64,000 nucleotides of DNA from Eutreptiella sp. 'Long Island Sound 2002' (Eukaryota; Euglenozoa; Euglenophyceae; Eutreptiales; Eutreptiaceae): assembly GCA_964036045.1 (NCBI GenBank), contig OZ038384.1:54595355-54659354 (forward strand), read 5' to 3'. A program made the translations under genes and the position numbers. The notes below the pieces were generated by a model. It searched no databases. It saw only the letters and a program-made list of their open reading frames with translations, and was not told where the DNA came from. Shown here piece after piece: positions 53,001-62,812 of the stretch. The number at the start of each line of letters is the position of its first letter. Positions within the stretch are counted from its first letter, which is position 1.

Positions 53001-53500
53001 TAATCAACCACCAACCTCCACTCGCCCTTCTCCTTCTTGGGCAGGATGAAGGCTGGGCTGGCCCACTCACTATAGGAGGGTTCGATCCATCCCTGCTCAA
53101 TGAATTCGGCCAACAGCTTCTTCATGGCCTCGGCCCGATCGCCCTGAAGTTGGTACTCCCGATGACGATAGATCTTGGGGTTCGGCTTCAGCTTGATCCT
53201 CGCTGTGCCAAACCTCCCATGATCTGGAGGGTTCTTGTTGGCGACGCCACTGAATAGCCGCGGATAGGCTTTGATCAGCCTCTCCTTCAGCTAGGCGACC
53301 TTCGGGTTCTCCTGGGTCTCTTCAGCCGCTTGCTTCGGTATCGATACAACCGAACGCACTGCGGTATAGGCCTCTTCCGGGTCCGAACCCGACTTCTCCT
53401 CGTCCGATATGCCGTCTTCATCGTCGTGGGGTGCACTTCCCACCGATAATCTTCGAAAATTTGCGGCGTCGGGCTGGTTATTGTCGCTATCGGCCCCCAT
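50075..53500 (-). pseudogene. pol: Element B Pol, main part: RT, RNase H, integrase, chromodomain
   Basis: One frame from 53500 to TAA at 50075-50077, interrupted once by TAG (53291-53293). RT: RLVVDYRGLNEQTEHDSY, TVLDLKHGYHQMPL and PFVDNIIIG, where the second catalytic Asp is Asn (FVDN). RNase H: RTDASDYAVGAVLEQ, EKETYAIVCAL, CTDHQSLQSW. Integrase: HPGRDK...CALC zinc region, VAMDVFAMP, VICSDRGSQFVGT and SNGRADVAGR, where the expected Glu is Asp. A GPY/F-like region (SWYVPGVIVQNVGQD) and a chromodomain (AERILADKPD, YKIRWKGFAASRDSWEP) follow. The RT and integrase active-site changes plus the upstream frame breaks indicate an inactive copy, although the 1,016-codon open stretch is long. Confidence 0.9.
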
Positions 53501-54003
53501 TCTGGGAAAATCCCAGTCGGCGGGTCCGACCCAACCGGACCATCGTATTGGTCCGCGATGTGATCCATGACCCTCGCCACGATCTCATCCTTCTCGTACT
53601 TGCCGGTGACCAACATCTTGTCATTTCACCAATGCGGAGATGTGACCATGGCCCGCCTCTTCCTGGCTGCCACACGGTCGTGCATCCCCATCCGCATGTA
53701 GTTGACGACGTCGTCGATCTCGGCGTGGGACAGGACGTCAGTACCATCAATTGGCTGATCCGTCCCCTCCTTGGGCTCAAACATGACCTTCATGGGCACC
53801 GCCTCCACCCTACGGATGAATGCTTCATCACCAGTGGGCTGGGCTTGCGCCCCATCCACCAGGAAAGCCTTGGTACCCCACGCTTGACCCGGGGAGGGCA
53901 TTGATACACCCCGGCGTCGATGAACAACTCCTCCTCTGGCCCGAATGACATCTCGTTCAGGGTGATGGAGTCCAGCGCCGACTTGAGACCTTCCAGTGGA
54001 CAT
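53287..54003 (-). pseudogene. Element B Pol, shifted segment between extra domain and RT
   Basis: Frame of 54003, with TGA at 53626-53628 and a further change into the main frame near 53,500. It contains EAVPMKVMFEPKEGTDQPID and LSHAEIDDVVNYMRMGMHDR. It corresponds in position to the linker between the extra domain and RT in element A. Function not recognised. Confidence 0.6.
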
Positions 54004-54335
54004 GGGGTGGATCCTATGCCAGTGATGACCAGGATCCCTCTCGCCCTATCCGCGACGATCTTCTTCACCGTACGTCTGGTATTGTCCAGGGAGCCATGCC
54101 AATACATGGGCCCCCACTCCTTCAAACCCCAATGCCTATGCCAGGCTGAGTCTCCTCGATGCCAATGCCTCCTACACTTCCGCAGAAGTGGGGCATCCCG
54201 GGAAGCGAAGACGTCCGTCTCGGGCGCTTCGGCTCCCAGCGTCTGGATCATCCTGTCGTACACCTGTGGCGCCATTCCATATTCCGTGAGCTGAACTCCG
54301 CGGTCTCCTCTGGACTTGGCCCCCACAGCTTGCAC
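53790..54335 (-). pseudogene. Element B extra domain (counterpart of the NPPF domain in A)
   Basis: In the protease frame after a TGA (54339-54341). It shows TDVFASRDAPLL, then a Trp-rich stretch (SAWHRHWGLKEWGPMYWHGS) and KKIVADRARGILVITGIG. Spacing and order match DAFANRTN ... LWINPPF ... AILVVPLW in A, but NPPF is replaced by WHGS, so any methylase-like active site is lost here. It goes out of frame near 53,890. Confidence 0.6.
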
Positions 54336-54338
54336 CGC

Positions 54339-55139
54339 TCAGACGATCCGGTCCTCTTCCTCAGCATTCCATTGGGATGATCCGCATGCATAGTCCGTGG
54401 ACAGCCATGTGATGCATTCATCATCCTCCCGGACCAGCGTTGCACGATGGGGAAGGGCTCCAATGGCATTTGCCACCATGAAGTCATACCCCATGATCAT
54501 ATCCCAATCTGTAATGTCGGCCACATAGAAGATCCCGGATAGAGTGCTTCTCTTCGCCAGATCAGGGCGGTTCAAGCGCTCATGTTCCCAGAATTCCATA
54601 CTGATAGTGGCCTCATGGGTGCCACCACCCATAATCTCTCCATTGGCCACCTTCAGGCGTACCGGTCTACGGCTAGGCTGCAGGGATTCCTCCTTGAACA
54701 ACCCCCTCCGGACCAGGCTCACCTGGGCACCCGTATCCACCAAAACATCCACCACCAACTCCTCTTGTCCGCACCGTACACGCACCTTCAAGTGCAACTG
54801 CCGCTCGTCGCCATGCGTTGTATGGACGACTCTCACGGCATGCAACTCTAGCACGTCCGGGTGCATCAGGACTTCAAGGGTATGGTCACGGATGGTGTAG
54901 ATCTTGGGTTGGTCCTGCCCGTCCACGGGGCTCTCCGTGGTCGCTCCTTCCTTCTTGCCATGTCCCGTACCCACATGTACTTCCCTTGGCAGGGCGCTCC
55001 AGGGGTTGGGGGTGGCAAAACTCAGTGGTTTTGGTTCTTCTGGAGCCTTCTTCGGCACCCGATGTGCCTTCGCTTTCTCTGGGATTCCACTGATTTTAGG
55101 AGGAGAGACCTCCGAGGTCCCACTCCCGTGGGGGCTCCT
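54339..55139 (-). CDS. Element B aspartic protease region
   Basis: In frame with the Gag C-terminus, starting right after TAG (55140-55142). The protease has VDVLVDTGAQVSLVRRGL (canonical DTGA), a conserved region GIFYVADITDWDMIMGYDFM (the D-x-I-L/M-G end strand) and LHLKVRVR before the active site. It processes Gag-Pol. The segment ends with TGA at 54339-54341, probably a mutation, because the frame continues open. Confidence 0.8.
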   Translation of the reverse strand, partial: RSPHGSGTSEVSPPKISGIPEKAKAHRVPKKAPEEPKPLSFATPNPWSALPREVHVGTGHGKKEGATTESPVDGQDQPKIYTIRDHTLEVLMHPDVLELHAVRVVHTTHGDERQLHLKVRVRCGQEELVVDVLVDTGAQVSLVRRGLFKEESLQPSRRPVRLKVANGEIMGGGTHEATISMEFWEHERLNRPDLAKRSTLSGIFYVADITDWDMIMGYDFMVANAIGALPHRATLVREDDECITWLSTDYACGSSQWNAEEEDRIV

Positions 55140-55142
55140 CTA
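55097..55142 (-). promoter_or_regulatory. Candidate UAG readthrough signal between gag and pol of B
   Basis: TAG followed by AGGAGCC, close to GGGAGCC in element A. Downstream the sense strand can form CCCAC-GGGA-GUGGG and GACCUC-G-GAGGUC helices, with AGGAG able to pair with a later CUCCU, so the RNA after the stop is highly structured. Confidence 0.55.
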
Positions 55143-57946
55143 GACTTGGCTTCCCGCAGCCCCTTCCGGCTGCGATCTGCCAGGACTTTGTCCACCATGT
55201 TGCTGGGCTTTGACTTCCTCCAACGTCCTCAACATGTCCTCAGCCACCTCCTCGATCGACCTCACTCGTCGGTCTTGGCCAGGTCCACCCCCATAGCCTC
55301 TTCCTCCGCCTTTTCCTTGGCCTTTGCCTTGGCCTTTTCCCCCGTCTCCGCCCTTCGCCTTCCAATCGGAAATCCGCTGCTCTTTGGGCTTCTTCTCGGG
55401 GTGAGCGGCGAAGTAGGCCTTCTTGTCCGCCTCATACACCTTGCACTGACGGTGGTCGTGTCCATGGTTGTTTCCCTTGCCATAACAGACCCAGCACCCG
55501 TCGTGCTGAGACCTGTACTCCCGGAACGAGAGCGGTGGGTGTTCCCGATCCTCCTTGGCTCTTTGCCCTTCTTGGGTCCCACCCGGCTCCATCTGGACCG
55601 ATCCTGCCCATTGTCCCTCACGTTGTGCGCCAAAAACGCAAAGAAGTGGGCCTCCTCGTGATCCTCCCGGGACCAGTGGTCTTGGCCACTTCCACTACCA
55701 TCCTCCGCGGAGTTGGCTGTGTCCTCCTGGATCTCCCGATAATGGCGGTCTTCTCGGTGGCCTCGTTGTCCATGACCATGTCGATCCTGCACGTGGGCCT
55801 CGTTCTTCGCATGGAGCTTCAACTCCACCGTGATGTACTTCACGATCTCGTCCAGGCTCATGCGGGCGAAGATAACCTGCATCCTCAGCGGCTCCCCGCG
55901 CCTCCACTCCACGTTGTTGAGGCGCAGCAACCTTTGCCCCATGGAGTCTCCAAATACCTCCACGTACACGGCGTTCTTCAGTCCCAACATCCGGTTGGGC
56001 TCGCCCAGGTTCCTCCTGAAGAACTCCATGATCATCGCATGGGTATCCTCCGCCGCCATGATCCTCACCGCCACCCGCTTCTTGGCGCGCTTTTTCTCCT
56101 CGTCCTCCACTCGTCTCTTCCAGTTGCCGGGGAGGACGTCCTTCAGCAGGCGGCGGATCCTGCTGTCCTCGTTCCAGTCCTCCACCAGCTTGAGGCATCT
56201 TCGGTACTTCCGCAGATACCGATTCCACTCCCGGACCCGCAACTCACCGCGGTCCAGCGGCAGTGGGATGGACCACAGGTCCTCCAGCTTCTGGTTCGGA
56301 GCGTCCACCCGCTCCTCATCCCCCAACCACTGGAGGTAGGCCTGCTCCGTTCGGATCAGTCCTTCCCGGATCTGATCCCGCAGCTCCTCCTTCAGGTCCT
56401 GCGCCAGCCGGTGTGGGAATGTCCGGCATACCCACTTGTCCCGCGGCGCTCCCCGCATCTCGCCGACGACCCCCTCGGCGAAGTCCTCCCAGTCCAGGAT
56501 GAAGTCATCCAGGTTGGACGGGTTCCCGTCGTAATAGGGGATTTTGATTCCCCTGAGGTCGTCAATCCTGATGGCGTCTCCGACGTCCCCAGCCACTACT
56601 CCACCGAGACGGATACCACCTGTGGCCGGGGGGTGTGAGTACACTCTCTGTACATCCCTCTCCTCCACGGAGTGCGGTCCAGTTGGGCCTGAACCCATGG
56701 GGTTTGGAATGCGGGTAGGACTTGCTCCATCGGCCGTCCATATCCCCGTATTGGGGTCCTTCGCCCACAGATTTCCGCCTGGATGACCTCGACCATGTCC
56801 TTCGGCGCTTCCCATGGTTCGCCCCTGCATGGTCTGGCTCTGGATCTCCTCTTCCGCATAAACTGCATGGGTAGTCGTAGTTGGCGGTAGATCCTGGGCG
56901 GCGTGGGACATCTGTACCGTCAGGCTCCTCGGGTCCGTGGTTACGTGCCCTTCCCGCATGGACCCAGCCGGTGCCGTGTGTTCCCCGAGCATTGTGAATT
57001 CGCTGAACATGGGAACAAACGGCAGCGCACCCGGGTCAACACGCGGAGGCGCGTAGGGTGCCTCTGCAGGGCCGCCCATGGGTTTATCCATGGCGCTCCT
57101 GAGGGTTTTAACCCGCTCCACCAGCTCTGCCGCGGCCGGCTTTGCCGGGAGCTCCGGACCCGAGGCGAGGGGCTGTAGCTCCTCTAGCCTTTTCAGGCGT
57201 CCCGACATGTCCTCCATCAGGTGGAGGAGGCTGTCCACCACTCGCTGCTGCTTCTCCAGGGCCAGCTCCAGATTCTCCCGGTACCGGTCCCGTTCCGCTC
57301 GCAGCTCCTCCATGTCTTTCTCCGCGGCCGACTGGTCATCCAGGATCCCGGCGACATCCTCCTCTAGGCCGTCCTTCGCATTGTCCAGGCGGTCGAGTCG
57401 ATGCACGATGGCGTCCATCCCCATCTTTGGGTACTTGCCCATGAGGAAGGACACGTGCTCGCAGTGGCACTCAGCGTGCCCTCCGCCTGATCCAGCGCAT
57501 CCCGCGGTTCCCGGCGCCTCAGACTCATCGCCCATGGGCGTATCGCCTATGGCGTCCGTCTCTGGTCCCGTGTGCCGGGGCACAGGTGCCGTCCGGGCCC
57601 TGGCTGGCCTCTCCAAGCCCTCGGCGTCGTGCTTCAGGGCGGGCTCGGGGGCCGTATGCGCCCTGGCGATCGGCGCGGGCGTCTCCTCCGACTCCGAAGG
57701 TTGCTCATAGGCTGTCCGATAGCCCTCGGAGTGCCCCTCGGATTCCCACAGCCTGACCGGGCTAGGGTCCGTATCCATAGCCCCGGCGTCCCTTGCCGCG
57801 GACTTGGGTGACCCGCGCTTCCGGTAGCGCCGGGCCCGTCCTCCACTGCTGCCTGAATGGCGTGCCTCCTCAGAGTCCTCCGCGGCGGAGCGGAGGTTGC
57901 ATGCCTTTCGGCAGCGACGCTCACACATGGAGACCAGATCCTCCAT
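55140..57946 (-). pseudogene. gag: Element B Gag (one frame change)
   Basis: The frame opens just after the primer-binding site; its first ATG is at about 57946 (MEDLVSMCERRC). The N-terminal half is charged and disordered, followed by a coiled coil (about 57,200-57,450; AEKDMEELRAERDRYRENLE). The capsid-like part contains GIKIPYYDGNPSNLDDFILD, LLKDVLPGNWKRRV and FFRRNLGEPNRM. Somewhere between 55,590 and 55,700 the reading changes frame by one; in the new frame lie a zinc-knuckle variant (CWVCYGKGNNHGHDHRQC) and a GKGQGKGGGRGYGG basic region, ending in TAG at 55140-55142. The original frame stays open to 55262 but spells low-complexity sequence. The shift may be a mutation. Confidence 0.82.
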
Positions 57947-58153
57947 GTCAAGTCCTCCTCTTCCCGAATGTCGTACTTCTCTTCGGGCTTCAACCTCCGG
58001 AGTTCGCCATGCTCTTGAACGTCTCGGCTCTTCTATGGCTCCAATCTCCGGCTTGGTCTCCACCGAGTCCACAATACGCACCCGGGGCGTACTTGGGCAG
58101 GGCTCATAGGGCCCAAGTCCCCGGGTCGGCGGTAGGTAGGGGCAGTAGGTAAG
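57947..58153 (-). other. Element B leader between primer-binding site and gag ATG
   Basis: About 200 bp; the gag frame is open here back to the TAG contained in the primer-binding site, so a non-AUG start upstream cannot be excluded. Confidence 0.5.
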
Positions 58154-58165
58154 CCTCTGCTACCA
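58154..58165 (-). promoter_or_regulatory. Element B primer-binding site (initiator Met tRNA type)
   Basis: Minus-strand TGGTAGCAGAGG adjacent to the 5' LTR, identical to the site in element A. Confidence 0.88.
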
Positions 58166-60521
58166 TAAAGAAGGTCCCTACCAGGACCGGCCCCCGCTGT
58201 GCCCCTTCCGCCTGTTACCCCTGCTGATTTACTCCGGATCAACGATTGCAATCCTCAAGTTCCAGGGTCCAAATTCCAAAAATATAGAAAATGTGATCCT
58301 CCTTCAACCCTGAACAGCAACCAGATCCCACAAATACAGCAATAACCCAATCCACAATCCAATCCACACTGCGGGCTTCCGGTCAGCACACCGGTCGTCC
58401 CACGGTGGCGGGCATGTACAAGAATTGCACCAAAGAGGAAAGCCCTGAAATTGGCATATGAACACAAATAAAGCAAAGTTGGGGAAAGATGGAAACTTAC
58501 ACAATCACAGCCATAGACCCTTCATTCCCTGGACTCAAGACCTTCCCTTGACTCACCAACATATTGCCCTGAACCAGGTCAAATGAGATGGCTGAATGCC
58601 ATACGTCAAGAGTCACTACACAAACTCCAAAGATGTGTTCACTCCAAAGCCTCTACATCCTAGCCCAATGGGGGAGGTAGCGTGTCATGGCCTAGAGTGG
58701 CACTCAGGACCATGCCCTACCCTGACATACACTTGGATGGACTTGGAGTTGAATGGCCTTGGAGAACTGCCCCATGAAGATGACCTCACAACCTAACAAA
58801 ATCAGGCAAAACACACCATAGTGCCCAATATTCAATTATATACTCAAAAATGCATACGGCAAATACCCAAATGCTCCACGCATGTGTCAAACCGGAAAGT
58901 AATTTACAAGGGTGATATAGACCAAAGGTCCATGCCCAAGTACATCCCATCATTTGCCCCGAAGCCCCTCCGGCTATGTACATGACATGCTTCACAAGTC
59001 AACTCATGAATTTGAGACCTAATTTGTGAGGCCTCGTGTGCCACGCCAAAGTGACCATGTGATCCGGCATATGGTGAGGTACAACACCGAAGCATATGCC
59101 AACATATAAGCAACATACCATAGTTCACGAATCTCTAGGCACTTTACTGTTAGCCGACCAGTTGAGCACATAAAACACAAAAATGAGCATAAATTGAGGT
59201 CAAAAATATGAAAATATGTCCAAATACAAAGTTGTCATGATAGTATATCTCTATGCTCACCCATGATATCCGCTCATGGTTCAATACACAAATGATTGGA
59301 ATCATTTGCGAACGATTCCCCCACTTGGATCCCCAATCGGGCGCATGGAGATACCTTTGCCACTCATATCTACATGCCCCATGAAAATGGGAGTGCACTC
59401 ATGGATCTCTTTGCCAAACATACCATGAGCAATAAATACGCGGTAGACTTAGTCTAGCGCTATGAATTCCACAATTGGGACATGGGCAAAGCCCTTGTCA
59501 CGTGTGGTTCCCCATCTCCTCGGCCACATGAAGATATATAACATGGGCGTGAGCATATCAAGACATAAACCATGCATATAACACATACCCTCAAAGGTGG
59601 CTCCCACCATGATATGCCATGCCCCTCCATGGACATAACTTCACGTTAAAAATACGTAGGAACCCAAGGAAAGTATCTATGCAACCCCAACACTCATGCG
59701 GTACACTCAAATAGTCGCATTAAAATATTCGGTTGCACGGTCCAAGAGTTATATATCACTTTATACCCTCTTGACCATTATCCCTTGCTACACCAGGCAT
59801 GTGTACACACCAAAGGCGTTTGATGCTTTCTAAATTAGGTTGAGACCAAGGCGCTTGCAACGCAACCTTTCTTATTCTCTTTCCTCACACTCGCTCGTAG
59901 ATATGGCCCTTCAAAGTGGTCCCACGATTCACTTTTGTTTCCCTTATATCTCCAAGTCAAATGGGTGGCAAGTATAAGGGAAACCTGATTTGGGCATGGG
60001 GAAAAGAGTATGACCACTCGAAGAAGACCAAATCAAGTGCGGCGATGTCGAAGTCGAAAATCCGATTTAGACATCGCGAAAAATTCAGAATAAAATTTCG
60101 AGTGCATATTTAGAAGATTGCGGAAGCAACGAACCCTTTACTGATGAAATCTGACCCTTCATCGGAGTTTCCGCCAAAATATCTGGAAATAACAGCTAAC
60201 CAATCGGTTACCGCAAAATTGCGAGCCAACTGACAGTCGCCGATACATTGACAATCAGAACGGAAGGCTGAAAAATTACGGAAACATTATGATAAAAAAA
60301 CCCTGTTGATTCCTGATATTCTGATATATAAATCTCCGCTGGCGGCGCCTCGGTACTGAATATGGACGCTCATAGCCGGAATGGGCAAACCTATCACACT
60401 ATCACATCAGGTTAGGTCAGGTGGATGGGAGAGTATGATATCAGCCAATGGCGGCTTGCCGGCATATAGATACACACCCCAAGTGACCCCAAGATGGCCA
60501 CGGGGATCCGAACCGGCTTCA
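58166..60521 (-). repeat. Element B 5' LTR (uninterrupted)
   Basis: 2,356 bp, minus strand TGAAGCC...TTCTTTA. It contains the empty sites of both nested insertions (58465-58480 and 58779-58783) and so serves as the reference for reconstructing the other LTR. Confidence 0.95.
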
Positions 60522-60525
60522 CCAG

Positions 60526-61020
60526 GGTCGGGCGCTCTCCCAGCCCCGACCACTCGTCCTTTCGGGCGTGCGGCCGGGGTCCGCTAACCACTGGCTGTGG
60601 GTGCGGGGGGTGCGGGCGTGGGGACCCGTCACCAACCCCACAGCGCGCCCTCTTGCGAGCTGGTCTTGCGCGCTGTGGGGGCGGCATGAGGGTGCCCGGG
60701 GGGGGCGCCTCTTGCCTGGGTGTGCGGCGTCACGGGACGGGCGCTCTCCCATTGCCGACCTCCCATCCGTTCGGGCGTGCGGCCGGGGCCCACTACCCAC
60801 TGGCTGTTGGTGCGGGGGTTGCGGGCGTGGGACCCCGTCACCAACCCCACAGCGCGCCCTCTTACGAGCTGGCTTTGCGCTCTGTGGGGGCGGCATGTGG
60901 GTGCCCGGGGGGGGCGGCTCTTGCCTGGGTGTGGGGCGTCCGGGGTCGGGCGCTCTCCCACCCCCGACTTCTCGCCCCTTCGGGCGTGTGGCCGGGGCCC
61001 GCTTCCCACTGGCCGTGGGT
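60526..61020 (+). repeat. 209-bp tandem array, right part
   Basis: Joining 27172 to 60526 gives a spacing of 209 bp between landmarks 27081 and 60643, and 60643 to 60852 is again 209. Confidence 0.9.
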
Positions 61021-61532
61021 GCGCCGTGCCAGCGTGGGGGCCCGGCTGTCCTTGGCACCTTGTCCCGTGCCGCGGTTCGTCCCGTGTTGTGCGCGCTTCC
61101 CGGGTCCGCGGCACCCGGTGGCACCTGTCCTCGTGCCGTGGTTGTTGCCGGCGGCGTGCCTCTCTGCCGTGCCTCGTGGTCCCGCGTTGGTGCGCCGCTC
61201 CTCGCGCGGTCCGGTCGCTCTCGGTGCTCCGGTCCGCTTTCCCGTCACCGTGGTGCCTTCCCCCACCCCAAGGGCTGTCGCCCCCGGCTTTACTGTGTGG
61301 CTGCGCGGGGCACGTGGAGGCCGGCCGAGAACCGGGCTCTTTGTGCCTGCCGCTGGCCTCTGCCGAGGCAAGGGCGCTGGGCGCGCTCCGCGTCGTACCC
61401 GTTCGGGGCCCCGCGATGGGGTTGTCCCTGGCGGGTCCCTCCGGCTTCGGTCTTGGGCTGCGTGCACTGCGGTGGTTTGGCGTGTGTGGACCCGGTCACT
61501 GACGCGTCCGTTTTTCCGTACCGTCCGTCTTT
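60526..61532. other. GC-rich interior of the outer element, right portion
   Basis: Continues the 209-bp array in register (landmarks at 60643 and 60852), then degenerates into GC-rich DNA without repeats. Long open frames on both strands reflect composition. Confidence 0.6.
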
Positions 61533-61698
61533 CTTTTGTGGGAGACTTCATTGAGGCCAAGCCTCTGCCATTCTTTGCGAAGTAATAAAGACGTCTCTCC
61601 CATCGTCGCCGATCATCTTAGCCTCAAATTCTTAGTAACAAAACTCCAATTGTTTGACTGATGTTTTGAAAACCCACAGAATCCGATGCCACAAGAGG
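61533..61698 (+). repeat. Right 166-bp direct repeat of the outer element
   Basis: Partner of 25365-25530, same orientation, about 8% different. Confidence 0.85.
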
Positions 61699-61997
61699 AA
61701 CAGAGCAATTGGCACAACTCCAAGTCAAAGCATACCCTGAGTTGTCCCAACGTCCATTGTTCACTACATAATGCAAGACCCCTAAGATCAAGACAGTTTT
61801 CATTGTTTCTTAAAAGGAGTACAATGATAGCTTGTGATCACTGCAACACGAGTCTCTGCAATATTCAATTAAATGGATGCGGAAATCTACGTCTACTGCA
61901 CTGGCGACTCTCAAAATATCGCTGCTGCTAATCCTCTGCCCTGAGAACGGAGTCCTGTTGCTGTTCCTCCACACGCTTGAGCCCTGAGCCACTTACA
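61699..61997 (-). repeat. Probable 3' LTR of element C
   Basis: Begins TGTAAGTGGCTC on the minus strand right after a polypurine tract; the far end cannot be fixed and may lie a few bases from the 166-bp repeat. Confidence 0.5.
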
Positions 61998-62007
61998 CTC
62001 CCCTCCC
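61998..62007 (-). promoter_or_regulatory. Probable polypurine tract of element C
   Basis: Minus-strand GGGAGGGGAG followed by TGTAAGTG, the same layout as GGAGGGGGAG/TGTAAGTG in element A. Confidence 0.6.
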
Positions 62008-62812
62008 AAGACTGTTGTGTCAGTGGAGAAAGCAACAGTCTGATAATCACTGAGCTAAAACCAAATACCCCTGTGTCACAGTGGGGAGGCAGGCGTAGGG
62101 GCGTGTAGGGTGCACGAGCTGCTGCCCCTGGCACCACCTGTGACAAATGGAAAAATTAAAACGTGGCAGGAATCTATTGCCCACAGTCATCCTCATCATC
62201 TGACCAACAATCCACTACGATTCGCGAAAGTGAAAACAGATGACCGAAGATTGGCCGGACTTGGATATGTAAAAGACCAGCAAGTGACCACAAGGCAAGC
62301 ACAATTCAATGCCAGCCGAATTAGAATGAAACACCTGCAGAATGGACCAACCCAGGGATGCTCACTGAGATACACATGACACATAAAAGAACTGCTGGAT
62401 GCTGACGTGTGATTTATTGAAGTGGACCCCGATGGTGCTTCATTCAATGAGATGATCCCACTTCAGCATCCTGCAAAGGGGGAGCAGCAAAGCAAACATA
62501 CAGATCAGAATAGCTAATAACATGCATGCACTACACATGCAGTATACATGCACAGACTGCTCACTGATGAAACCACTTGCGCAGCCCATCGGTATGTATA
62601 TACTCCTCAACTCTCTCATTCCCCTTGCCGACAAACTGGGAGGCGTCTTCGTCAGTTTTATCAAGATACCCCTTCCAGGCAACCACAAGAACAAGCTTAC
62701 GTTCCCTTCCTCGTCCCACAAAATGGGGATCCACCACCTGTTGAACGATGTCCGTGTCATCTGTGGGGGGTATGGGCCGCTGAGAGTAATACCCACAGGG
62801 AACAGAGCGTCC
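62008..62812 (-). other. Element C 3' non-coding region
   Basis: About 800 bp after the pol TAA (62813-62815). No gene is seen; long frames are unsupported. Confidence 0.5.

Larger units (their letters stand above)
27173..60521 (-). mobile_element. Element B: minus-strand Ty3/gypsy chromovirus with 2.36-kb LTRs
   Basis: The 5' LTR is 58166-60521 (minus strand, TGAAGCCGG...CTTCTTTA) and the 3' LTR is 27173-49681, itself interrupted by a LINE and by element A. The flanking CCAG (27169-27172 and 60522-60525) is a 4-bp target duplication; the pre-insertion join restores the 209-bp satellite register. Without the nested insertions B is 13,197 bp. It has a primer-binding site at 58154-58165 and a polypurine tract at 49682-49693. 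The internal genes (gag, protease, extra domain, RT, RNase H, integrase, chromodomain) carry several frame changes and stops, so this copy is inactive. The LTRs differ at 7 of the first about 313 positions and about 10 of the next 300. Confidence 0.93.

Noticed and set aside
55262-55600. C-terminal part of the long element B gag frame
   Set aside because: Low-complexity shadow; the neighbouring frame carries the zinc knuckle and joins the protease, so the true reading changes frame near 55,600.
55535-56638. 367-codon plus-strand frame antisense to gag of element B
   Set aside because: Antisense shadow of gag; Leu/Val/Pro/His-rich with no motif, start lies inside the real gene.
60494-61585. 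Frames of 260-363 codons in the right GC-rich block
   Set aside because: Same compositional effect as on the left; open in all three plus-strand frames and in minus-strand frames at once, with no domain.
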